Source: Cryptomeria japonica
Lineage: Eukaryota > Streptophyta > Pinopsida > Cupressales > Cupressaceae
Length of the DNA: 64,000 nt
NCBI RefSeq assembly: GCF_030272615.1
Contig: NC_081409.1
Span: 874,996,594 to 875,060,593, forward strand
Direction: 5' to 3'
Each line of letters opens with the position of its first letter. Position 1 is the first letter of the stretch. Below the pieces are notes generated by a model, which saw only the letters and a program-made list of their open reading frames with translations, did not search any database and had not been told where the DNA came from. Positions 20,704 through 32,204 of the stretch are shown here, in pieces. The position numbers were made by a program, and so were the translations under genes.

Positions 20704-23700
20704 CCTCATCAATGTCCTTTGTTAGGTGGTGAGGCTTGCATGCTTCCTTATACAATTCTTTATATTCCAAAATAGTGGAATTAAGTGTTGGTAATAAAGA
20801 ATCAATATGCTTTGTGAAATCCTTAATAGTCTTATCAAAGAATTCACCTTTCTCCTTATTCGTCCTTTCCTTAATAGTCTCTTCATTAATTTTATCTACA
20901 GTTAGAATATTTGAAGCAATGAATTTGGACAATGTGTCCAATTTACCTAAAGATCCAGAAATGTGATCTATCTTACAATCCAGTGCAATCAATTTCAAAA
21001 TAGGTAGAGTATCATCAATGGCCTTAAATGCTAAGGTGTTGCATTCAGCAATCTTATTTATGGAATCTAAAAGGACATCTGTCACATTAGTAGGTCTGTA
21101 ATCCATAGTGGAAGTGCTAGGCAAAGTGTGAGGTTCTGCAGTTGGTTTCTTCTCATCTCTGGATTCCTTAACCACTTCTACTATCTTGTTTCCATTTTTG
21201 ACCTCTTCTTTATTCACTTTTTCTTCCTTAAATGCTCACTCTATTTCTCACCTTTGTTTTCATCCTTACTGTCTACCTTGTTGACTGTCGGTTCAGCTAT
21301 ACTTTGTTCTTGTCCCTTTGTTGTTACTGCTTCTGCTTGTTCTTCTACCGGTTTCTCAATGTTAAGCTGAGTATCATCAGGGGTGGTATATGTTTTCTTA
21401 ACTTCAGTTGTCTCCTCAATGTTCTGCTAAGAGTCAACAGTGTTTACTAGTGACTCAGAGACCTCAACATTTGTAGCTTCAGCTCTCTTTTCCTCTATAG
21501 TTTCCTTATCCATGACAATGTTAAAATCATGTGTGTCCACATTCATGGAAAAAAGAATATCAGACTTCAGAATAGTGTCATCTTGTGTCATTCATCTGCC
21601 TTCTCTTCTAGTTGACTATCAGTTTGTGTTGGTGCCTTTGCAGTTATTGGTGGGGTTTCCTGTGTCAGTGGAGGAAGGTTATCCTTGACCGTAATATCAA
21701 GTACACTACCAATTTTTCATTTACCCTTATCTTTTTGATATACCTTGGTAAATGATTTATCTATTTTCTGTCTATCCTTTTCTTCTTTCTTCTCTCTTTC
21801 CACAAAAAATATATCCCACTTATATGTTGTTTCATCTGCTATTTCCTTGACTCTACCTACCATAAGGCTAACCTGTTAGTGACCACTCACAAAAACTGTT
21901 ATATTTGCCTCTAATATTGAATCATCAATTTCCTATTTGGAATTAACAGGATGTACAGCAAGTAGAGCCTCTACCTTTAATTTCTTGTCAAGCTCCATGA
22001 CAGACATTCTTTTAGCCTCTAACCTTAAGTACAAATCATTTGGTAGATCATCTACAACCTCAATAAGAACTTTCTTGTATATATCTAGGTACAAAATAAT
22101 GTTTTCCTCTATAGTATCCTTATCTGAATCCTTGAAAGAATGATAAAGTTTATTCACATTAGGTTACCTTCTTGTGTGATTTCATTGATCAACTCTTCCA
22201 GTGTAAGAGTATCTGGTGCCTTAGGTTCTTGTTTCTTCTTGGGAGTCACTTTCTTCTTCTGACCAATGGGCTCTCTTACAACCTGTTGTTTCTTTCTCTG
22301 TGTTCTTGACTTCTTGGGAGATGGAGCAGGTGTCGGTGAAACTTTTCTTTTCTTCCTGTCCACTCTCTTGAATTCATCTGCCCTGTCACTATCAGAATCA
22401 GATGAAGTAGCCACAGGGGAAATACGAGCTACCGGTTTCTGCTCTAATTGATTTTTTGTCACACTAGCAGCAATACCGCTAAGATTCATCAATCCTTCTA
22501 TAACATCCTTTACCATTTTAGAAGCATCTTTCATAAATTTATCTCTTTTCTTCCTTTGCTTCATCATAGCAACATCACTTTCAATGGTTTCAGCATTACC
22601 AAATATTTTCTCTGTTGGTTTCGGTGGAGCATCTAGAAGTATTTTAGCATATGAGTCTAAGATGTGTGAATCCACCTCATATCCCATTCAGTAATCCAGA
22701 AAGTTCTAGATCTAACTGCTTCCATCCAAATTTCATCTCTTTTCACTACAAAGCATATATGTTTATCATATGTATCCACAATGCTTTGGGGAATCCTTTC
22801 CCTTTGTCTCATTTTAGCTTGGAAATTCTTACAGTAGTATTTTACCAACTTATCACCATCAGATCCCATACTAGTGATTGCCTCTTTTATCTGTTTTCCA
22901 ACTGAAGTATCATAGGCAAAATCCTTATGACCTATATCGGGGATCTCTTTTGAAAAGTAAAGCATTAAACATACTATTAGACTTCCAAATTTGAATATTC
23001 ATTTCTTATCACCTTTCATCTTATGCAAATTCTCTAATAGTTCATCCTTTAACCATTCACAAATATCAATCTTTGCATTATTCAATATCATCTCATGTGC
23101 ACTATGAATGCATGAACTAGATACAGAATTCAACCTATTTGTATGACCAACTTTATAGCCAATGACCATGCTAGCAAATTTAACATTTTTATTCTTTATA
23201 TCATTGATCCTAAGTAACTGGTTGTCAAATGTAGCTCTGGTTAAGCTCATAACCTCTTTGTTAGGGATTTTCTTCTTCTTGTCAGGTCTAGAACCGGTGG
23301 AGGGTAAACCAATAACCGCTCTAATAGCTTCCTTGGTAATCTTAAATATTGACTCCAACCACATAAATTCACCGTGAACCTTGCTAAGGACATAGTGGAT
23401 GGCTTCATTTGATAATTTTGGCATATGGAGGATATCTATGAAACCCAATTCCTCAACTACCTTATGTTTCGGTTTCACTACCCCATTATTGTTAGTCATT
23501 ACATTCATGTACATGTTCATCAAATCTTTGGACCCTAAACTTTCTATGTAACAATGTATGTATGCCCTAGGCTCTTCAGCAAATGCAACTCCTTTCGGGA
23601 TTCTAGAAAATGCACCAATAGAGTCATCTAGTTTTGCTTTCTTAGGAATGATCTTGAAAACGGATCTAGGTCATTTTATGTTTTCCACAATGGTAGGGTT

Positions 23701-23736
23701 TGCTACGAATTCAAGAATAGAAGATGAAGATGCCAT
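20704..23736 (-). pseudogene. ORF-X, unknown protein of an LTR element
   Basis: Starts at ATG 23736 (MASSSSILEFVANPT) and reads left for about 1,010 codons, then continues at 274-1. It is broken by several stops (for example near 23668 and 22999) and frameshifts (near 22665 and 21215), but long clean stretches remain (23523-22999, 22965-22657, 22687-22154, 21217-20704). The N-terminal part includes FMWLESIFKITKEAIRAVIG and LPSTGSRPDKKKK, which by eye recalls plant retrotransposon ORF1-type or plant-mobile-domain proteins (weak). The middle is Ser/Asp-rich then strongly basic (PKKSRTQRKKQQ, a likely nuclear signal). The C-terminal part is acidic and helical. Not a known Gag or Pol domain. Function unknown. 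Confidence 0.6.
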
Positions 23737-24004
23737 CGCGAAAGATAAATACCTTTTAACTGAGAAATCTTTGAATGCCTTTGCTCAATTTTGCTCTCTT
23801 CGAATGCTTGGATGCTTGGTGAATTAAAAAGAGAAGTTACAATGCCTTTATAACCAAAAATTAACTTATAACTGCAATAAATTCTTTGTTGGTGAAGTGA
23901 AAACTCCACATATCTGTCAGTAAAGAAGAAATATAACTTCTTACCACCAAAAGAGGGTAAACGCATGATTTTCAATTTGTTGTCTTACCCCTAAGGATTA
24001 TTCC

Positions 24005-24520
24005 TTAGTTAGATGAAGAATCTCCTACGGGTGCAGGATTACCCTGTTTTGTCGGTGCAGAGACAAATTCATGAATTCTCTTATCTCTCTTCCTAATCCA
24101 TTGTTTAGAAAGTTCTTGCTTGATTTTAGTCACCTTTTCTTTTCCTTTATCATTAGATCCTTTATTGTCCACCAGTACAGTCTTACTTCTACAAAATTTT
24201 GCAATATATCCAATCTTGTTACATGCATAACAAGTTACATTGTTTCTCTGAATAGCCTTTCCATAACCTTGACTGGTTTGAGTTTTGCATTGATTAGATA
24301 AATGTCCAAATCTACCACAAGCATAGCATTTCAAATTCATTCTGCAATTGTCTGAGTTATGACCATTTTTATTGCATTTGGAACATTGACAAGTGGGTAA
24401 GTTTGTATTCTGATTATTCTTAAATCTGCATTGATTTTCTCTATGACCAAATTTGTTGCAATTAAAACATTTTCCATTAAATTTATAAGCATTAGGTTGC
24501 CTTCCGATTTGTTGTGATCA
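24005..24520 (-). pseudogene. gag: Gag nucleocapsid with four zinc knuckles
   Basis: The open frame reads four knuckles in a row: CFNCNKFGHRENQC, CSKCNKNGHNSDNC, CYACGRFGHLSNQC and CYACNKIGYIAKFC. The first three fit CX2CX4HX4C; the fourth has Tyr for His. A Lys-rich tail (KGKEKVTKIKQELSKQ) ends at a stop at 24005, and no protease follows. Copia Gags usually have one or two knuckles, so four is unusual. It is separated from the coiled-coil part by a frameshift near 24520. Confidence 0.8.
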
Positions 24521-25150
24521 TGATTGTTTGCAATCCCAGAACTTTCTCCATGTTCAAATCCAAGTCCAATTATTTCTCCATCAGGTTTCTAACTTTTCAA
24601 CATATCATCAAGATTATCTGAACTTTTCTTGAATTTGTCTTTGTATTTATTTGCAGTGACCAACTCACTTTCCAAAGTGCTAACTTGTCTCAAAAGTTCC
24701 TCTTTGTCATGTTGCATGTGAATCAAATCAGTTTTAAGAATATCATTTTCATAACTAAGCCTTTGAGATTCATCTGATCTTTCATTAAGTCTTATGGCCA
24801 AATCTTCCTCATTCATCTTTCTATCTTCAATATCCTTGCATAGTCTCATGGTTAAATCTTGCATCTCATTCTTCATGTTATTGTTCTCTTGTCTAAATTT
24901 CTCTGCAATATCTCTGAGAGTTTCTTTTTCTTCATCCTCTTGATTTTGCAATTGCAAATGTAATTCTTTTCTCTTATTCTTTGCTATAACCAGGTTATCT
25001 TGAAGTGCTTTGATAAATTTCTAAGCAGTTCTAAGTTCATCTTCCAGTTTGATATTCTTCAATTTTTCTGCATCAAAATCTTCAAGAGCTCCTTCCAATT
25101 GTTGTCTCAAACTTTCCATCGATACCAATTTCATAATCTTCCTCAAGTTG
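24521..25150 (-). pseudogene. gag: Gag coiled-coil region
   Basis: Begins shortly after the primer site. ESLRQQLEGALEDFDAEKL is followed by a TAG near 25022, then a clean 24957-24589 stretch of heptad-rich sequence (LLRQVSTLESELVTANKYK) ending SSDNLDDMLKS, a stop, and then KPDGEIIGLGFEHGESSG. This arrangement resembles the coiled-coil plus GLGF linker of long plant Copia Gags of the SIRE/Maximus type. The UBN2 core normally before it is not seen, so this Gag looks N-terminally reduced. Confidence 0.7.
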
Positions 25151-25178
25151 TTAGGCTTCTGCAAATAGAGGACTAGGC

Positions 25179-25190
25179 TCTGATACCAAT
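25179..25190 (-). other. Primer binding site, ORF-X element
   Basis: The reverse complement of this stretch and its flank reads ATTGGTATCAGAGCC just inside the LTR. It contains the exact initiator methionine tRNA primer site, which fixes the element orientation as minus. Confidence 0.9.
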
Positions 25191-26061
25191 TGTTAGATAC
25201 TTGATTAGTCCCAAAGACACTAAGAGGGGGGGTGAATCAGTGTCTAACCGATTAATAAAAGATTTAAACTATTTGCAACTTTATAACCCAAATTAATATA
25301 CCGGTAAATAAGTAATAATGCAATAAAGAGAAATAATAGTATAACCATCAATGCACACCATAACACAGATATTTTTGGCGAGGAAACCCGGTAAGGGAAA
25401 ACCTGCAGTGGGATTTGTGACCCACAATATTTACTCACTAACCAATATGAATAAATATTACTTATACAATAGGGGCTTGCACATGCAGGAAGGCCAATAG
25501 CCTAGAGCTCACTGCTCAATCACAAAATAGGAGTCACATTGACTACACAATTGGATGGTTAAATCCAATGACAATGTATTGCTCAAAATAGCATTTGCAA
25601 TGTTGGATTCAGTACCGGTTTAAGCTTTGTCAGATACCTCTGCCATAAACCTTTCTTCACTCTGCTCTGCTCTTATTCGCTCATAGAACAATTACATCAT
25701 AATTCATATACAGTTATTTGCTCTCATATTCCACTTGCATTCATTACCTAATTACATATCCTTACTTTGCTTACATGCAAAATGACCTATAAGATCTCAT
25801 ACATATATGAGTCTTTACAATACATCATGTCGGCTATACAAATAATATTACAATACAAAACAATATAATTTTCATGTCGGCTAGGAGTGTTGGTAAGATC
25901 TTCTGCCGGTGTAGAATGGATGTTGGTGTGAATAATATTTTTTGTGCTTGTCGGTGCCAGTAGATGATGTATGTTGTCGGTATAGCCTATGAACCATGTT
26001 ACCAGTTGGTTGCCATCAATGATAACATCAACTATTCTCATCTGAGTGTATAATGCCAACA
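25191..26061 (-). repeat. 5' LTR of the ORF-X element
   Basis: 871 bases, on the plus strand from TGTTAGATAC to GCCAACA. It carries AAGAGGGGGGGTGAATCAG and GTAAGGGAAAACCTGCAGTG, the two blocks shared with other Copia LTRs. The partner LTR is outside the window to the left. Confidence 0.85.
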
Positions 26062-26751
26062 CAAAAATGCTTAATTCTCTTATTGTAGACGTATAAATCT
26101 GACCACTTTCCTAAATGAATATTTAATATTTATTTTAACCCCATTCCTCCTATTAATTAAATTCTATTTAATTAATTTCTTCACATTCATCTATTTGATT
26201 AAATAAATTACTCAATTTATTTAATTAAGCTCACCTAAACCTTTTCTAGCCTTTAATTAAATAGATCACTTTATTTAATTAATTCTCATTTCTCCCTTTT
26301 TGATTAAATTTACATTTAATTAAATTAATCCTTGCAAATAAATAAATCTAATTTATTTATTTAAATCCCACACTTGTATTTATGCAAGTTGCATCTATTT
26401 TGTTGAAATAAAGTGATTAACTTTAATTAAAATCCTCCTCCATCCACTTGCATTTTCCTACATCTCCCACTTGCCTCCTAAACCCCTTCTAGATTCTTCT
26501 AAAAACCTTCCAATTTAGCCTAATTCATTTCCTAATCATTGTCACATTCCTAAGAAAAAAGAAGTCACTTCTCAAAGCCTCCAAAGTCTGTGAAATGCAT
26601 TAAAGGCTTTATGTCCTCAACAATTTAACCCTCAAAGCCTTCCTAACCATTAATGGTTAACTCAACCTTCTTGCATGGTTAGATACTTTCCTCTAACTTA
26701 ACCCTCATCTAACCCAAGGGTCTCATCAAGCATTCATGGTTTTAACCTTGG

Positions 26752-28304
26752 TGATGGGGAGTTTACTCAAAAAGAGCTATTTCCTTTCTTAAGGCCAATC
26801 AGATGTTATCCTTGTGGGTTTCATACTTTTTTCATATTTTCTTCTAGTTAATTTAGACACCTAAGCTCTCTAGGAGTGCTCCCAATCCAGATGTGCTCAC
26901 TTGTTGCTGAAGCATGGTTGAGATTCACCAGGGTAAATCCAACCTTACACTCTAAAACTCTTAACAAGTGCTTGCAGATAATGTAGTAGGTACTTGGGAT
27001 GTTTTTCAAGGTCAATCAATTGGTTTTGTGTGAGGGTTTCATTCTTTTCCCCATTGCTTCTTCCTTTTCCTATTTTCTAGGCCTAGTAGCCCTAGAGCCC
27101 CAATTCGCCCTACCAAACCAGTTTTTGTGGATTTTCTCCCAATTTCTCCAAAGACCCACACAAACTCTTTGTTGATCAAGATACCCTTTTGGAATTAATT
27201 TCCAACTTATGAATTTAGGAAACTCAGTCTGACCGTACATGTACGGAACTCGAGAAATGCTTGTTTTAGGTGGTTTTGGGCTTGTTTTGGTCTTTTTCCA
27301 AGGATTAGGTGTCTTCCTTGATTTTCCACACCTCCAAATTCACACATGTTCCACCACACATCACTTTTTCATCCCAAACACTCTACAACTCCAACCCTTC
27401 TCATTCCTGCAAACACTTGCATAATCTCATTCATTTCCTAATCGGGCTATGACTGAACTTGCCTAGGAAATGATGCTCATTGGTCTTTCAATGACCTCCA
27501 AAGGAAAATAAAAGTTATATACACTATACAAAGGTTCCATGGATTGAGTCCCAAGGGTTATTGAGAAGAACTCAAAGGACTTCAAGCTGGAACCATGTCT
27601 GGGCCTCTCAAACCCTTACTCGGGCCAAGAGCTTACAAAATTGGAAACTCAATTCAAACTTTAAAATAAAATAATCAAATTGCTTCTTGAGAACTACAAG
27701 AACATGTACAAAATAACAAGAAAGGTACAGAAATGTAATAAATCCATTAAGTACGGATTGTTGCTCTAATTCTTGACAATTGCAATGTAAAACTTCAAAA
27801 TTGGTCTCAAAATGTATTCCAATCTACTCCAAGTGTTGAACAACCTCATTACATTGATTCTAAAAGATTTTATATGTCATTTTTTTCCTAACTCTCCATT
27901 GGTTCCCTAACCAACCCTTTGCACAAAAATGCAAAAAGTTGCTCAACGTTGCAAAAAGTTGTCAAGCAACTTTGACAACTTTTGCCAAAAAGTGCATTTT
28001 TGCCTTTCATGTTTGATTCTCTCCTCCAAACCATCTAATATTACTAAAAACCATTAAATTTACATTTCCTAAAGCCAAACAAGGCTATTCAAGGCATTTT
28101 TCATCAAAATGCAAGATTTTGCCATTTTACGCTTACAAGCCAAAATTGAGCAAATGCATTGTCCTAAGGACATTCAACCTACCCAAGCACTAAAAAAATA
28201 TATTAAGACCTAAGAGAAGACTCTTATTCACCATTCCAAACCAACCTATGAACAAACACACCAAAATGAAGAAACTAGACTCAAAACTAGGTGCTCCTGC
28301 ACCA
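26752..28304. mobile_element. Solo LTR inserted in the family A 5' LTR
   Basis: 1,553 bases starting TGATGGGGAG and ending CTGCACCA. They are flanked by CTTGG (26747-26751, 28305-28309), and the 3' LTR has one CTTGG at the empty site (49189-49193). TG/CA ends with a 5-base duplication identify it as a solo LTR. There is no coding sequence and no similarity I can see to the other LTRs in this window, so orientation and family stay open. Confidence 0.85.
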
Positions 28305-28577
28305 CTTGGTTATCCCTTTAACCCTTGCACAAGAGTTTACCCCTTGGGTAAAAGATTTATCCAATGGATACCCTAACCTAACCTTAACCCTTAACTCCTA
28401 ATTTAACCTTCATGTCTTCTCAAGCATTTAATTCTTCTTATGTCTCCTCTCAAGCAATCTTTTGTTGACAATTGTCACAATTTCATTGGTAAGAATTATA
28501 AACATGGATTGATTAAGTTTCAATCCTAGCCCTTGTTAAGATTATCCAATATTGACCATCCATTGCCCTATTTTCCC

Positions 28578-28586
28578 TATAAATAG
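28578..28586 (+). promoter_or_regulatory. TATA box, family A 5' LTR
   Basis: TATAAATAG with flanking CCC and AGCTCTCATTCC, repeated at 49461-49469 in the 3' LTR and at 36013-36021 in the family B LTR. Conservation across two LTR families supports it as the element promoter. Confidence 0.75.
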
Positions 28587-29080
28587 AGCTCTCATTCCTT
28601 ATTTTCATAATCTCCAAGTTTTCATGCATCTACGTTATAGCCTAAATTACTAAACATTTGGTCTCTCTTTGTTAAATCATCATAATAGCATTTAGAAGCA
28701 TTTTAAATACATCATAGAATATTCATGCTAGGATAGTATATCATTTACTAGGATAATTTGTTAATATTTTATCATATCATCATCTTTAGGCTAGCTTAAA
28801 TCATCATAGTTTCAATATCATACATCTTAGAATGCATTCATGCATATAAATCAAACATCACTCGTTCTTGGAGTTGTAATTCCTAAGTCACTTTGGTCAG
28901 TGATTTGAGAGCAAAACATTGACTTTAGGGATCTTGTGAGATAGAGAACAATGGGACACCCCTTGGGAAGTTGAATTGATTGAATTAGTTCATATACTTG
29001 CACCAAGAGTCTCATTGATGTGTGGGTATCCTGGATTTGGGTTATTCGTTTTCGTCACCACATTTCCCCGCACACATTTC

Positions 29081-29098
29081 TAGCGCCCACCGTGGGGC
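29081..29098 (+). other. Primer binding site, family A
   Basis: TAGCGCCCACCGTGGGGC lies four bases after the LTR end. It resembles the TGGCGCC-type primer sites of Gypsy elements, with TA for TG. The tRNA is not assigned. It differs completely from the family B site at 36434. Confidence 0.65.
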
Positions 29099-31638
29099 TC
29101 ATCCCCATAAATAACATCATTTTTTGTGCAGGACAAGGATTACAAGCACACTGGAATACCCTTTTAGCACATCTGGAGTATACTTTAGAACGTCTGTAGC
29201 AAATAGTAGTGCCTTCATCGCACTATTTAATGCATAGGAACCTTCTTGTAGCACTTTGGAGCTTACTTTTAGCGCATAACACTTTCTGTTTCTTTCTTGT
29301 GCACCAAAGTATCAGCATAGCGCATTAGGAAATCAACATAGCACATAGGAGTCATACTTTAGCGCTTTTGTACCTTTCTGCAGCGCATCTATGTAGAAGT
29401 TTAGTGCGTGACTCTGGGAGAAAGAAGGGATAATTTGTAACAAAGTTAGAAAATTAGGCTTGTATAAGCTCATCTAAGGCCTTAATTTTTTTACTTTCAT
29501 TTTTTGCAGGTTACTAATCATTTCTTGCAGATAGGAGAAGGCATTTGATTGTTTTTATTCCTAGCTTTTTCAAGTTGGTTTAAGAAAAATCATTTCCTGT
29601 TGGTTAAAAAGAACCTCATCCCTTCTTCGGTGCTTAAAACAAGACCTCACTTTTATTTTTGTAAAAGGTTAAAAAGAACTAGAAAAAAACCTTTATTTTT
29701 CAAAGTTAAAAAGGATCTCACTTTCTTTTAGTGCAAAGTTAAAAGGAACCTCATCATTTCTTTAGTGCTTAAAACAAGACCTCACTTTTATTTTTGCAAA
29801 ATGTTAAAAAGAACTACAAACAAACCTTTATTTTGCAAAGTTAAAAAGGATCTCACTTTCATTTTGGTACAAAGCAAAAATAACTTCATTGAGGATTGGT
29901 TGCACGATTTTCATTATATTGACCAAATACATGATTTTATTTTGTTAACCAGGTTTATTTTTCAAAGTTTTTGAAACACACATTTTGCTATGAAAGGATA
30001 AAAAGAACACCATGTTTGTTGGAATAACATCTCCAAATAGATCTTATCAAATCATTGTCTTGAAGTTAAAAAGAAAATTGTTTGCCTTGTCTTGAAAGTG
30101 GAAGGTATATGCTCTCCCCTTAATTGGGTGACCAAAAAAACCAAACCATTCTTATGCTTTATTTTTACTTCAAGTATTTAAATCCTTTAGAAAGCTTGCC
30201 CTCCCAAGTTTCCCTTAGAGCGCCATTAAAGGTCGGTGAGAGGGGAACAACCTAAGTGGGAAACATCTTTATCACCAAGTGTTCCAACCCACTATAATCA
30301 AAAGTGGAGGCTAACGAAAGTCCCCTTCAATGGTTTTGCTCAGTGATTAGTCTTCCCCCAGTATCTATAAGATACGTAAAGCCTTTGTTCTAAAGGTTGG
30401 GAAGCCTCCCGAGGGAGTTTATCACTAAAGACCAAATGAAAGTCTGATTAAAAACCTTAGCATTAGAAACTTTGAACTAAGTCAGTCGCCAAACATTGGT
30501 AATATCATAGTGCAAGGGTGGGGAAGAATCTGTGCCCAAGATCACTCACCATATATCTCCCAAGATAAGTACTCAACTGTGAAGCAATTCACTTTGGGTT
30601 GATTTCTGGCAAAAAGCAAAAAAATGGGCGCCCCCTAGGGGGTGACAAGGTTGTTTGAGCTTACGGAGTATCGAGACTAGTGGGCTATGATATTGTTGAT
30701 GACCCTTGAATAAAGAGTCTACTTGATATGTCTTTTTGTAATCCAAACCTATGAAAATATTGGGGATTTGAAAACATCCTCAAAAGAACATACACTACTT
30801 GTTTAGCATAGACACAATTATTATCTCTTCTATGTGTCGTGTTTTCAAGTCATTTTTTAAAAAATCATCCATCAAAATCACAAGTGTTACTTTTCAACAT
30901 CATAGCAACAGCATCAAACAATAAAAAAATCAAGACAGTTAGCGCATAGGAGCAACATCCTAGCGCGTCGCAAACATTCGGTAGTGCATTCACACCAAAA
31001 CTTAGCACTTTCATCACTCAACCTAGTGCATAATCAATATCATACTAGTAAAATTTCAGGTAGCTCTTATCAGCATCATTATAGCACATTCAAACATCAA
31101 CCTAGTTCATTCAAGGTATGTTATAGTACGCTCATATCAAACATTAGTGCGTAATCATGAAATATTAGCGCATAACCTATCTAGCCAAGTCATTATCAAA
31201 CAGTCTGAAGTAGCGCATAGGGAAGACAGCATAGCGTATTGTGAACATTATGTAGCACTTCGGGGACTATCTTTAGCGCATAGGGTCTTTGTTCTAGCGC
31301 GTGATCAATATTAGGGAAAAATAGGGAGCAAATCAGTCACTTTGGGAAAATTTTATCAACAGTTTCAAATACCCTTTCAGGTCTTTTAGCAAATCCAACA
31401 ACAAAACTTCAAATCTGATCATCAGTGAGAAAATTTTCAAATCCAACACAGCACTCTTAGAATGATTTTTTCAAATCATTAAACTAGCTTGAGATCAGAC
31501 CTCATCCAACAAAATTAGGGAGTATCAAAACAGTGATCAAAGTTTCACCATCCAATGGATCCTATCAAAACAAATACCTAGTTTGGTCCTTAAGTTGTCA
31601 AATCAATTTTCCATATCGGGAGACTTTATCCATATCAT
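29099..31638 (+). other. Family A leader, non-coding with repeats
   Basis: About 2.5 kb between primer site and first ORF. It holds two clusters of a degenerate TAGCGCAT motif (about 29160-29410 and 30935-31310), a two-copy tandem repeat (29604-29873), and CACCATGTTTGTTGGAATAA (30010), whose counterpart in the family B leader is at about 37038. No credible gene. Long leaders are characteristic of Tat/Ogre elements. Confidence 0.7.
29604..29873 (+). repeat. 135-base tandem repeat, two copies
   Basis: The units begin TTAAAAAGAACCTCATC (29604) and TTAAAAGGAACCTCATC (29739). Both contain GTGCTTAAAACAAGACCTCA and AGTTAAAAAGGATCTCACTT. The family B leader has a different tandem array in the same relative place. 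Confidence 0.85.
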
Positions 31639-32145
31639 TTGACACACTTTGTCGTGGAGGCAAATCTAACTAACCCCCTACTTGATAAATTAAACTTAAG
31701 TTTTGAAACAAAGTATCCAGCATCAACATCAACATCAACATCAACCTTTGATCATTCATGTATGACCACTCCTCATATTTTGAGAAGAATAAGTCTGCAG
31801 CAAAAAACTAAGTTGAAGAAGAGACAACCTAGTTCTAAGACACTTGTTAAAAGGAATAAATTTCTCTATATCAATTGTCAACTCTTTGCACCACATCGCA
31901 CATTCTTGCGTCATATGCGATTTTATAACAAAGGAAAAACAAATGAGTTTGACAAGGAGCCTTTGAGAAGTAGGGCTTACATTCAGAAAGCAACATTCAA
32001 CCAATTCCTAAATCATGGAGGAAGGATTAACCTCGCTTTGTTCTCAAAGTTCCTTATCACTTATAACGAAGCTCGACTTGAGCCGCCAACACCACCAAGA
32101 ACTCCAATAGAACAAGAAGAATTCATCACGATAGAAATATATTAA
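31639..32145 (+). CDS. Upstream ORF (ORF0) of Tat family A
   Basis: 168 codons, uninterrupted, between the leader and gag, ending in TAA at 32143. The composition is basic in the middle (KKRQPSSKTLVKR) and Pro/Glu-rich at the end. The family B element has a homologous ORF at 38105-38494 with shared short motifs (HILR, KKR-SSK, NEFD, GG-IN, ITYN). Ogre elements are known to have an extra ORF before gag with unknown function; this is probably its counterpart. The first 40 residues (with a ST repeat from a TCAACA run) have no family B match, so the true start may be later. Confidence 0.6.
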   Translation: MTHFVVEANLTNPLLDKLNLSFETKYPASTSTSTSTFDHSCMTTPHILRRISLQQKTKLKKRQPSSKTLVKRNKFLYINCQLFAPHRTFLRHMRFYNKGKTNEFDKEPLRSRAYIQKATFNQFLNHGGRINLALFSKFLITYNEARLEPPTPPRTPIEQEEFITIEIY

Positions 32146-32204
32146 TGCCAGTTGTCACTCGATCTCACATAAATAAATAGAAGGAATCACAACCTGAATC
32201 AAGT

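Larger units (their letters stand above)
20699..26061 (-). mobile_element. Pol-less LTR element carrying ORF-X (continues at 1-274)
   Basis: On the minus strand: 5' LTR (26061 to 25191), primer site, coiled-coil Gag with four zinc knuckles, then the long degraded ORF-X running left through the chromovirus insertion and out of the window. No protease, integrase or reverse transcriptase motif is seen in about 5.3 kb of internal sequence, so the part seen looks non-autonomous; pol or a 3' LTR could lie beyond the window. The LTR resembles the Copia LTRs of this window in ends and conserved blocks, so Copia machinery could act in trans. That is inference. Confidence 0.7.
26084..29076 (+). repeat. 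5' LTR of family A (with insertion)
   Basis: Matches 48524-49959 except for 26752-28304, a separate insertion. Without the insert the length is about 1.44 kb, like the 3' copy. It is very AT-rich at the start, with many TTTAATTAA-type runs, and has a clear TATA box. Confidence 0.92.

Noticed and set aside
21128-21688. Plus-strand ORFs that look like hydrophobic membrane peptides (also 22266-22905 and 24071-24301)
   Set aside because: They are reverse-strand shadows of the Lys/Glu-rich ORF-X and Gag frames.
29099-31638. Possible host gene or tRNA cluster in the Tat leader
   Set aside because: The TAGCGC words suggested tRNA-like pieces, but no cloverleaf or A/B box pair was found, and the region is bounded by a primer site and a retroelement ORF.
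31719-31746. (CAACAT)n run encoding Ser-Thr repeats at the start of the family A upstream ORF
   Set aside because: A microsatellite; not counted as evidence for the protein.
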